This document shows, one piece after another, positions 45,227 through 53,348 of a DNA stretch of 63,713 bases. Position numbers and translations under genes: made by a program. The stretch is from a candidate division KSB1 bacterium (GTDB lineage: Bacteria; Zhuqueibacterota; Zhuqueibacteria; Oleimicrobiales; Geothermoviventaceae), in contig JAPDPT010000012.1 of the NCBI GenBank assembly GCA_034506315.1, positions 1-63,713 on the forward strand. The letters are read 5' to 3'. Positions within the stretch are counted from its first letter, which is position 1, and each line of letters starts with the position of its first letter. The notes beneath the pieces are model-generated. The model had not been told where the DNA came from and ran no database searches. It worked only from the letters and a program-made list of their open reading frames with translations.

Positions 45227-47068
45227 ATGGCGAGACCATTGTCTTCCCAAAGCGCTCGTCCCAATGCGGCCTTAAGGGTCTTGCTCGGCCCCGGGGTTGC
45301 GGACCCCCGAGGCAACGAGGCCTTCCTGGTGCGCGCGCTGCGGCAGTATTGCGATCTCCGGACATTCGGCCTCCGGCAGGCCGACGTCCGGTTTGACCCC
45401 GTCGCCGACTCGTTCCAGGATATCCTGGAGCGTCTGGCACCGTGGAGGCCTGATGTGGTCATCGTCCGAGACGCCGAGTACTATCCGCTCCCCTTCGGAA
45501 TCGACCAAGCTCCTGTACCGGTGGTAGCGCTGGTGGGTGACTGGAACGTCTGCTACACCACGTACGCCGGCCTTCTTCGCCGTTTTGATCTTTTGCTCAC
45601 CGATCGTGCCGGGGAGGACGTGCTCCGACGAGATGGGGTGGAACGCGTTCAGTTTTTCCCTCTTTACGGCTTCGATCCGGAACTCCACCGACCCGCAGGC
45701 GGAGGTCCAAAGAAGTACGATGTCGCTGTGGTCGCCAACTTGAACCAGGCGATTCACGGGAGGCGGGCCAGACTGCTGTATCGGTTGGCGTCTCTACCGC
45801 CCAAGTACCGGATCCGGATCGACACGGAGCTTTACGGGGAGGCCTACGTACGCCTCCTGCAGAGCGCCGAGCTCGTGTTCAATTGCAGCGTGCGCGGCGA
45901 GCTCAACATGAGGTCCTTCGAAGCCCCTGCGTGCGGAGCGGTCCTCCTCCTGGAGAGCGACAATCTGGAGTGCGGTAGCCTCTTCGTCGACGGCGAGCAC
46001 CTTTTCCTGTACGACGAGGAGACCTTGGACAAGGTCGTGGCGACCGCTCTGGCCGATCGCCGGCGGCTACGGCAAGTGCGCGAAAGAATGAACTGGGCGC
46101 TCCAGCGGCACAGCTACGCGGAACGAGCCAAAGCCCTTGTACAGCTCCTCCGCGAATTTGTTGCCGGCAAACGACGCGACCCCGGAGAAGAAAGCCCGGG
46201 GGGTGCCTGGCGCGACTGGGCCCGCTACTATCTCGGAATTCCCCATCCGTCCTGTCTCCTCAAAGCGCGGCAGATCCTGGAGCAACACGTGCGGGAGGAG
46301 CCGGTCCACCTGTGGACCATCGCCGGAATTGTTGCGCACCTGGCGGCGAAGACAGGGGGCTACGAGCAAGAGCAACTCCTTTCGGAGGCCCAGAGTACAG
46401 CCGGGCAGGCCCGCCACGAGTTCGGGGTGTCCATGGCCGGCGCGTACAATGTGGCCACAGGTTTCTGGGCCTGCAGACGAGCGACCGAAGCTCACCGTTT
46501 CCTTGAGATGTGCCGGAACGAGGGGAGCCCCCGGGATCCCTTGCTCCAGAACGGCTTCGTTATCCCCGGAACCTATGGGGATTTCCGGATGCTTTGGCAG
46601 AGGGCATGGACACAGAATGCGGGCCGAGAGGCCGATCGAGCAAGGGACGCCGAACGGGTGATCCACGGGCACGTGAACCATCTTCTCGGAGAAATCGCTT
46701 TCCAAGAGGGCAGGTTCGAAGAGGCGGCTCGATTCTGGCTGGAGGCTGTACGTCGGGTACCCGAAGTGGCCGAGACAAGGCATCACCTGGCTTGTGCCCA
46801 GTGGAAGCTGGGAGAGCGATGGGCGGCCTACGAGAACCTTCGTCAATGTCTGCAGATCAATCCCTTTCACTTCCCAGCTTGGTTCGACAGTGTTCGTATG
46901 CTGGCGGCTTTGGGACGCTGGCAGGAGCTCGATGACTTTGTCCGCCAGAGGCTCTCTGTTGTGCGCCGCATCCCACCCTACGCCGAAGCTGGACTTCAGC
47001 TGTCTGCTCTGTGGCGAAGCCTGCGGCCGCAGAACCGCGGTAAGGTTTCGGCCTATTCGGCGGCTTAG
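45227..47068 (+). CDS. CgeB-like glycosyltransferase with C-terminal TPRs
   Basis: A 613-residue protein. Residues about 15-330 resemble the CgeB/GT-B glycosyltransferases: VVALVGDWNVCY near 100 and the nucleotide-sugar half with ELVFNCSVRGELNMRSFEAP and CGAVLLLESDN near 215-245. Residues about 340-600 are helical with TPR-like pairs (EIAFQEGRFEEAARFWLEAV near 490), typical of large enzymes that bind protein substrates. I chose ATG 45227; the longer frame from 45164 overlaps the previous gene. The target is unknown; a protein or surface polymer is likely given the neighbours. It lies six bases after the radical-SAM gene. Confidence 0.82.
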   Translation: MARPLSSQSARPNAALRVLLGPGVADPRGNEAFLVRALRQYCDLRTFGLRQADVRFDPVADSFQDILERLAPWRPDVVIVRDAEYYPLPFGIDQAPVPVVALVGDWNVCYTTYAGLLRRFDLLLTDRAGEDVLRRDGVERVQFFPLYGFDPELHRPAGGGPKKYDVAVVANLNQAIHGRRARLLYRLASLPPKYRIRIDTELYGEAYVRLLQSAELVFNCSVRGELNMRSFEAPACGAVLLLESDNLECGSLFVDGEHLFLYDEETLDKVVATALADRRRLRQVRERMNWALQRHSYAERAKALVQLLREFVAGKRRDPGEESPGGAWRDWARYYLGIPHPSCLLKARQILEQHVREEPVHLWTIAGIVAHLAAKTGGYEQEQLLSEAQSTAGQARHEFGVSMAGAYNVATGFWACRRATEAHRFLEMCRNEGSPRDPLLQNGFVIPGTYGDFRMLWQRAWTQNAGREADRARDAERVIHGHVNHLLGEIAFQEGRFEEAARFWLEAVRRVPEVAETRHHLACAQWKLGERWAAYENLRQCLQINPFHFPAWFDSVRMLAALGRWQELDDFVRQRLSVVRRIPPYAEAGLQLSALWRSLRPQNRGKVSAYSAA

Positions 47069-47114
47069 CGAAGGTCTGGATTGGCCGAGAGGGTTCCAGA
47101 ACATAGGTGCGAGC

Positions 47115-48770
47115 ATGTTGCTACACGAACAGGTTCCTACCCGACGAGCTGTGGTTGATGTGAACCGGCGTTGCAATGCCCGCTGCCGAATGTGCTACTA
47201 CGCCAACAGCCGGGAAAACTGGACGAAGCCGCTGGAAGTCGTGCGGCAGGAGCTGGTCGCGGCGCGGCAACGAGGCAATTTCTACGTCGATTTCACGGGC
47301 GGGGAGCCTACCGTACATCCGCAGATTGTGGAAATCGTGGAGGCGGCGCGCGAGCTCGGACTCGAGCCTTGTATCATTACGAACGGAATGGCACCTCGGC
47401 GCATCGCCCAGATTGCTGAAGCCGGCTGCCACGAGTGGCTCCTGTCCATCCACGGACTGGGAGAAGCCCTGGATGAGATTCTGATGGTGCCGGGAGCCTG
47501 GAGACGGATGCTCGAAACGATCCAGGTGCTCAAAGAGAGGAACTGCTACCTGCGCGTGAACTGCACTCTGACCCGCTACAACGCAACCCAATTGCCTGAG
47601 CTGGCCCGATTTTACGCAGAGGTGGTCGACCCGCACATTGTCAACTTCATCAACTTCAACCCCTACTACGAATGGGGGAAGCCCGAACAGCCCGATGTCT
47701 ACCGAAAGCTGAATGAGGTACAGGTGCGGGTTTCCGAGGTTGCTCCGTACCTCCGCGAAGCAATCGACCTCTTGGACAGCGCCTGGATCTGGACGAACGT
47801 CCGGTACTTTCCGATGTGTCTCCTCCGGGGGTACGAGCGGCACGTATGCAATATCCCGCAGGTAGTGTTTGATCCTTTCGAGTGGGATTATGGGGCTTGC
47901 CCGAAGACCGTCGAGTCCTTCACCCAGGTGACCCGGCGGATGGCCTCGAACATCCTGACCCAGGAGGGGAAATGTGCCCGTTGCGGTATTCGGGAGGTCT
48001 GCGGCGGGCTCAATAGGAACTACTTCAAGCTGCACGGGGATAGCGAACTCATCCCCTACGATTTCGTCGCCTCCGAGATCTACACCTTCCGCGATGATTT
48101 GTCGGCCGACATCATTGTCCCGGCCTACCGTCCCTCGGCCTCTTTGATGCGGCTGATGAACGAGATTATCGAAAAGACCCAGCCGCCCTACAATCTCATT
48201 CTCATCCAGAAAGCTCAAAGCGCGGCCCGAAATCGAAACTGGGGTTTAGAAAGAGCCAGAAGCCGGTACGTGATCATGGTCGACGACGACATCACCAATC
48301 TCCCGTACGGCTGGAATCGGGCTTTGATCGAAATACTCCGGGAGCACCGCCACGTGTTGGCTGTTTCCGCCCGGCTTTTCACGCCGGAGGGTCTACCGGG
48401 AAAGAACACGGCGAACAACTTCGATCTTTCCTCGCCTCTGGTACCGGTGGAGATGATCCCCACCGCTTGCTGTGCGTTCCGTAACACGGACCTGCGTTTC
48501 GATGAGCGGTACATCCGTGCGGGTTGGGAGGACACGGATTTCTTCCTGCAGCTGCGGAAGGCTCGACCGGGTGTGTTCGTGATCGCTAATACGGTACAGG
48601 TGGTTCACCTGAACGAGGAAAAGAACGACGGCGGGGCGGCCAACGAGTACAATCGGCGCCTGTTCCTGGCCAAGTGGTGCGCGACGAGTTCGCCTCCAGC
48701 GTCAGGATGGCCGGTAGAGGAGGGGAAAAGTGCAGACTTGCGAGCGCAGGCCGTAAGCATCGGAATCTGA
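47115..48770 (+). CDS. Radical SAM/SPASM-like domain fused to a family-2 glycosyltransferase
   Basis: A 551-residue fusion. Residues 1-400 are a radical-SAM protein: NRRCNARCRMCYYANS (C20, C24, C27), VDFTGGEPTVHPQ near 60, then YFPMCLLRGYERHVCN, PQVVFDPFEWDYG and CARCGIREVCGG (C-x2-C-x5-C). Residues about 405-530 are a compact GT2 domain: ADIIVPAYRPSASLMRLMN, VIMVDDDITNLPYGW with the DxD metal site, and WEDTDFFLQLRKA. I chose ATG 47115; the frame extends back to 46794 but that part overlaps the previous gene. Joining radical chemistry to sugar transfer in one chain suggests both act on one substrate. Confidence 0.85.
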   Translation: MLLHEQVPTRRAVVDVNRRCNARCRMCYYANSRENWTKPLEVVRQELVAARQRGNFYVDFTGGEPTVHPQIVEIVEAARELGLEPCIITNGMAPRRIAQIAEAGCHEWLLSIHGLGEALDEILMVPGAWRRMLETIQVLKERNCYLRVNCTLTRYNATQLPELARFYAEVVDPHIVNFINFNPYYEWGKPEQPDVYRKLNEVQVRVSEVAPYLREAIDLLDSAWIWTNVRYFPMCLLRGYERHVCNIPQVVFDPFEWDYGACPKTVESFTQVTRRMASNILTQEGKCARCGIREVCGGLNRNYFKLHGDSELIPYDFVASEIYTFRDDLSADIIVPAYRPSASLMRLMNEIIEKTQPPYNLILIQKAQSAARNRNWGLERARSRYVIMVDDDITNLPYGWNRALIEILREHRHVLAVSARLFTPEGLPGKNTANNFDLSSPLVPVEMIPTACCAFRNTDLRFDERYIRAGWEDTDFFLQLRKARPGVFVIANTVQVVHLNEEKNDGGAANEYNRRLFLAKWCATSSPPASGWPVEEGKSADLRAQAVSIGI

Positions 48771-48791
48771 GCTGAACTGGGGCAAGAACTC

Positions 48792-50474
48792 GTGGGTGCG
48801 ATCCTTGTGATCCAGCCGCTGCAACACGGAGATGCCTTGCAGATTCTGCCGGCACTGGCGGGGCTCCGTCGGCTTTGGCCCGACCAGGAAGTCTGGGTAC
48901 TGGGGCAAGGGGAGTATGCCAACCTTTTGCGGCAAAGCCAGTTCGTGGAAGGTGTGGTCGGTCTGGACTTCCAGCTCTCGCAGGCCACCCCGCAGGCGTT
49001 CGAGATCTGGGCCCAGGCGGCCATGGACGTTCTGCCCCTCCGCAAGTGGCGCGGCGTAGTAAACCTGTCCCAAAGTGCTCCGGCCGGACGCCTTGCGGAC
49101 CTTATAGGGGCACAGTGGAAAGCTGGGATGCTTGTGCAACGGGATGGCACCCAGGTCCTGGCCGACGATCCCACGCGTCTGTTGTTTGGAGCGATCCAGA
49201 CGCGTCCCTTTGCCCGTATTCATCTCGGCGATTTCTATAGGCTGATGCTCAGGGTTGATCGATGGGTCCCCGAGATCCTGTTCTCCCCAACACGCGGTGA
49301 GCAATCTCTCGTTTCGGAGCTTCTGCGTGACAGGGGCTGGGATGGCCGCGAACCTCTCCTTGTGTTTCAGCTCGGCGGGAGCACGTCGAACAGGCTCTGG
49401 CCCGTCGAATCCTTTGCCCGCGTAGGCAGGGAGGTTCACGCCTGGGGCCTGCGGCCGGTCCTCATCGGCCCCCCGGAGGAGAGAGCCCTTGCGCAGGCGT
49501 ATTTCCAGCTTGCACCCGAAGGGGTCATTGACCTAGTGGGCTGCCTTCCAACGGACGCGCTGCCGGCGCTCTTCCACAAGGCCTGCGCGATGGTCGCCAC
49601 AGACGTCGGAGCCGCACACATTGCAGCGCACTGCGGATGCAAAGTCGTCGGGATCTATTTTTCCACCGCTTGGGTGCACGAGACTGGACCCTATGGCGAG
49701 GACCACTGGGTCTGGCAGGTGGAGCTGCCCTGCGCGCCGTGCTTTGATCGCACCGCCTGCGTGGAGAGGCGATGCGCGAGGATCGTCCGCCCCGAGGATG
49801 TTCTGTGGACCCTAACCGAGGCCGGGCTTGCGCCGAGTTCGAAGAAAACGAGACCGCCTTCTTCGCCTTTGGCGCGCCTTTTCCGCTCGCGCCGGACGGA
49901 TCTCGGGCTTTTGCGTTTTGAGCCCGTTTACCCGGCAGGCGACACGGTGCAGGACCGGCTCGCCGTCGCGGTTTCGGAGGCCGCATGGTTGGTGCTTACA
50001 GGGACAAGGTCCAGGAACACAGGCGACTGGGCACGGGATGGCGGTCACCGAATCGCACCAGAGCTCGTCGCCAGTGCCGAGGCCCTGCGAAGGATTGGGT
50101 GTCTTGCCCGAGCCGCAGAGCAAGAGTGCCGGGTTATTCTCCGGATGCTCCGGCAGAAGGCGCAGCTCGGGGACGTGAAGCGCCGGAACGATCGCTTGCG
50201 CGCCTTGGACGAGCAAATCGCCTCGACGGCGGAAGACTCTTTGCTTCTTAGGGGCTACCTCTCCACGGCCTTGCGAACTCTGCCCGGACACACTCCGACG
50301 GAAATGGCGCAGGAGGCAGCGCACGTCTACCGCAGAACTGCTGAGATCGCGGAACTAGCTGTCCAGAAACTCCTGGAAACTTGCGTGGCGTCTGAAGGAG
50401 CGGCAGCAGAAATGGGAGGGAAGCTGCTTGGTGCCAGAAAACACGAGGAGCCCGCACCGCAGGCCACAACTTAG
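48792..50474 (+). CDS. Family-9 (heptosyltransferase-type) glycosyltransferase with unknown C-terminal domain
   Basis: A 560-residue protein. Residues 1-345 follow the GT9/heptosyltransferase plan: GDALQILPALAGLRRLWP near residue 13, FQLGGSTSNRLWPVESFA near 193 (the donor-binding region) and VATDVGAAHIAAHCG near 268. In known systems GT9 enzymes add heptose or related sugars to lipopolysaccharide or, in protein heptosyltransferases, to proteins. Residues about 350-560 are helical and charged, without a domain I recognise. GTG 48792 is 21 bases after the previous stop. The gene ends inside the start of the next (46-base overlap). Confidence 0.85.
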   Translation: MGAILVIQPLQHGDALQILPALAGLRRLWPDQEVWVLGQGEYANLLRQSQFVEGVVGLDFQLSQATPQAFEIWAQAAMDVLPLRKWRGVVNLSQSAPAGRLADLIGAQWKAGMLVQRDGTQVLADDPTRLLFGAIQTRPFARIHLGDFYRLMLRVDRWVPEILFSPTRGEQSLVSELLRDRGWDGREPLLVFQLGGSTSNRLWPVESFARVGREVHAWGLRPVLIGPPEERALAQAYFQLAPEGVIDLVGCLPTDALPALFHKACAMVATDVGAAHIAAHCGCKVVGIYFSTAWVHETGPYGEDHWVWQVELPCAPCFDRTACVERRCARIVRPEDVLWTLTEAGLAPSSKKTRPPSSPLARLFRSRRTDLGLLRFEPVYPAGDTVQDRLAVAVSEAAWLVLTGTRSRNTGDWARDGGHRIAPELVASAEALRRIGCLARAAEQECRVILRMLRQKAQLGDVKRRNDRLRALDEQIASTAEDSLLLRGYLSTALRTLPGHTPTEMAQEAAHVYRRTAEIAELAVQKLLETCVASEGAAAEMGGKLLGARKHEEPAPQATT

Positions 50475-53319
50475 TCTGTGCATGATCGTACGCAATGAAG
50501 AGCCATGGCTGGCCCGTTGTTTGAATAGTGTGCGGTCAGCCGTGGATGAGATCGTCGTGGTCGATACCGGTTCCACGGACAGGACGGCGGAAATCGCCAG
50601 TCGCTTTGGAGCCAGGGTCTTCTCAGAGCCATGGCGAGAGGACTTTGCCGCAGCGCGCAATGTTTCGTTGCGGGAAGCCACGGGGGACTGGATCCTGGTT
50701 CTCGACGCGGACGAAGTAATACCCGTAAAGGTCTTGCCCAAGCTGAGGAGGGCCATTGAGGAGCCCTTTGCCGACGCCTACCGGATGACCACCCGCAACT
50801 ACCGCTACGATTCGATTGCCTACGGTTGCCGGCCCACCCAGGACGAGTTCGAAGAGGAAAAAGGCTACCCCTTCTGGGTGCCGAGCACCAAGATTCGGCT
50901 GTTCCGACGCCTCCCAGGGATTGAGTTCCGCGGCGCCGTCCACGAACTTGTGGAGGAGTCGGTGAGGGAGTTGGGCCTGAAGGTCGCCGACCTTCCGGTC
51001 CCCGTCCTCCATTTTGGGGATGCCGACAAGCGCCGCTCTCCTGTCCGTTACTTGAGGGCGGCTGAGAGGAAGGTCCAGGAGCGCCCCGAGGATCCCCTCG
51101 CCTTCCAGGAGTTAGCTGGGATCCAGGCACGGGCGGGCTTATACGAGGAGGCGATTCGGTCCTGCGATCGCGCTCTTCAGCTCCTTGGCGAGGGTAAGGG
51201 CAGCCCCTACGTGTCCAAGGAAATTATCCTCCTTATCCGAGGGCAAGCGCTTCAGAACCTGGGAGCGTACGAGGAGGCGGCTAAGTGTTACCAGGAGGGT
51301 CTGCGAACCAATCCCCGTTCGCACGAGCTGGCGAACAATCTGGGGGTCTGCTACGAGTGCCTGGGCAACTACGAGGAGGCCGTGCGATGGTACCAGAGGG
51401 CCTACTCCCTTTGCCCCGAGCGCCCTCTAAGCAGGGAGAACCTGAAGCGGGCACGGAGGAAGCTGAACAGAGAGCGGAGCCTGAGCGTCTGCTTGATTGT
51501 GCGGGACGCCGCGGCTACCTTGTCCAGGGCCCTGGACAGCGCTCGGCACTTTGCGGACGAGATCGTGGTGGTGGACACCGGATCGAAGGATGAAACTCTT
51601 GCCATAGCGGAGCGCTTCGGGGCTCGGATCGGGTATTTCGCCTGGCGCAATGACTTTGCGGCAGCCCGCAACGCCTCGCTGGAACTCGCCACCGGGGACT
51701 GGATCCTCTGGTTAGACGCCGATGACTACGTCCCACCCACCGAATGGCCCAAGATTCAGGAACTCAAATACCAGCCCCTTGACCGGGCGTTCATGTTTCT
51801 GCTGCAGAATGAGGGGGTCGCCAGGGAGACTTGCTGGCAGGTGCGAATGTTTCCCAACCGGCCGGAGCTGAGGTTCCGGTTCCCGGTGCACGAGCAAATC
51901 GTCCCGGCTCTTGAGGAGAACGGGTACACCATCTGTACAGCGCCGGTCACCGTCGTCCATACAGGGTACGCCTCGCACGAGGTGGTGCAGGCGAAGAAAG
52001 AGCGGTACCTGCGCATGCTCCAGAAGCACGTCTCGGACAATCCCGAAGATGGGGTCAGCCGGTACCACCTGGCATTCCTGTACCACACACTGGGGCGGCA
52101 GCAAGAGGCCATCCGCGAGTTCCGGGAGGTCCTGTCAAGGAACCTGGATCTTCGTTGCGGACTGAAACTGGCCACCAATGCCTGGCTATACCTCGGCCGT
52201 GCACTTCTTGCAACCGGGGCCCTGGACGAAGCGGAAGAAGCCCTCCGGAAAGCTCAAGAGTACGAACCAGGTCATCCTTTGGTCCTCGTTTCCCTGGCCC
52301 AACTGTACAATGCCCGCGGCGAACCTGAGCGCGCCCTCGCTGAGCTGGGCAATTTGGGCGAGCAAGCGATTCCCCCCACCGGACATCCTATCGACCTCGA
52401 GGCCCTTGCGTACGCGATAGCCTATCAGCGGGGCTTGGCCCTGGAGGCCCTGGGCCGTTACCGTGAAGCCGTCGATGCCTATCTGGCGGCGCAGGAAAAG
52501 ACGCCCCGTTTTGATCCCGCAGCCAAGCGAGTCGGCGAGCTCATTGTCAAGATCGGAGATGGGAATGAAGTGGATCGTCTGGTCGCCGCACTGACCAAGC
52601 AACCTGCGTCGGTCGAGACGCTAACGAACGTGGGTTTGACCCTCGCGCAGGGCCAGTTTCTTGCCGCGGCAAGAACACTCCTTGAAACGGCGACTCGCCG
52701 GGATCCCGGGCACATTACGGCGTGGAGGGCTCTTGCCCGAGTGGCAAGGTACCAGGAGGGACCGGAGGCTGGGCGGGTTATTCTCCTTGAGGCGGCAGAG
52801 CGAATCCCCGAGAGCGAGGACTTGATGGGGGACCTGGTGGAGCTTCTGCTTGAAGAGGAGCGACTGGACGATCTGGCGTCTCTCCCGTACCCTCAGGCGT
52901 GGCCGGCGCGACTGGCCGCCCATCTCCTCCGCGGCGACCCCGATGGAGTCGTCGAGGTGCTCGAGCGGCATCTGAGTGGCACAACGGCCGGCGCCGACCT
53001 CTCGGTCGAAACGGTCTGGCGCCAAGCGGTGTCCCTAAATCCGCTCTTCCGATTTCTCTTGGCTGTGGCTTGCGCGTGGCTGGAACCGTCCTTACTGGAA
53101 GCTGCCGAGGTCGCTGTGCGCGGATGGTTGGAGCGAGGGAAGACCGAGCGAGCCTTGGCCCTCGCCGAACACGTAGTCCTGCACAACCCCAATGATCCAG
53201 GCGCTTTCGAACTGCTCAAAATATGCTACGCCCGCCTTGGGGTTCGAGACGCGGTTCGCATGTGCGAGGAGCGGATCGCCCTCTTGAGGCAGATGCCGGC
53301 CACACTGGTAGGAACTTAG
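50428..53319 (+). CDS. Tandem GT2 glycosyltransferase with TPR domains
   Basis: A 963-residue protein with two GT2 domains: residues about 16-180 (VVDTGSTDRTAEIASRFG and LDADEV) and about 351-520 (VVDTGSKDETLAIAERFG and LDADDYV). Each has a D-x-D metal site and matches the SunS-like/TPR-glycosyltransferase group. TPR-type helical pairs lie between the domains (about 225-335) and after the second (about 540-760); the last 200 residues are helical and more diverged. TTG 50428 is chosen because GGGAGGG precedes it by nine bases and the first GT2 strand begins within 20 residues. Relatives include peptide S-glycosyltransferases and polymer glycosyltransferases. It closes the island. Confidence 0.85.
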   Translation: MVPENTRSPHRRPQLSLCMIVRNEEPWLARCLNSVRSAVDEIVVVDTGSTDRTAEIASRFGARVFSEPWREDFAAARNVSLREATGDWILVLDADEVIPVKVLPKLRRAIEEPFADAYRMTTRNYRYDSIAYGCRPTQDEFEEEKGYPFWVPSTKIRLFRRLPGIEFRGAVHELVEESVRELGLKVADLPVPVLHFGDADKRRSPVRYLRAAERKVQERPEDPLAFQELAGIQARAGLYEEAIRSCDRALQLLGEGKGSPYVSKEIILLIRGQALQNLGAYEEAAKCYQEGLRTNPRSHELANNLGVCYECLGNYEEAVRWYQRAYSLCPERPLSRENLKRARRKLNRERSLSVCLIVRDAAATLSRALDSARHFADEIVVVDTGSKDETLAIAERFGARIGYFAWRNDFAAARNASLELATGDWILWLDADDYVPPTEWPKIQELKYQPLDRAFMFLLQNEGVARETCWQVRMFPNRPELRFRFPVHEQIVPALEENGYTICTAPVTVVHTGYASHEVVQAKKERYLRMLQKHVSDNPEDGVSRYHLAFLYHTLGRQQEAIREFREVLSRNLDLRCGLKLATNAWLYLGRALLATGALDEAEEALRKAQEYEPGHPLVLVSLAQLYNARGEPERALAELGNLGEQAIPPTGHPIDLEALAYAIAYQRGLALEALGRYREAVDAYLAAQEKTPRFDPAAKRVGELIVKIGDGNEVDRLVAALTKQPASVETLTNVGLTLAQGQFLAAARTLLETATRRDPGHITAWRALARVARYQEGPEAGRVILLEAAERIPESEDLMGDLVELLLEEERLDDLASLPYPQAWPARLAAHLLRGDPDGVVEVLERHLSGTTAGADLSVETVWRQAVSLNPLFRFLLAVACAWLEPSLLEAAEVAVRGWLERGKTERALALAEHVVLHNPNDPGAFELLKICYARLGVRDAVRMCEERIALLRQMPATLVGT

Positions 53320-53348
53320 AATTCCCCTGCTCGGCCGGCTGCGCGTCC

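Noticed and set aside
43845-45440. 531-codon ORF antisense to the radical-SAM gene
   Set aside because: Shadow frame; the plus-strand gene has a full Cys triad.
53320-53348. GGTAGG and CCTACC spanning the gap between two convergent genes as a two-way terminator
   Set aside because: The loop would be long and there is no T tract on either side.
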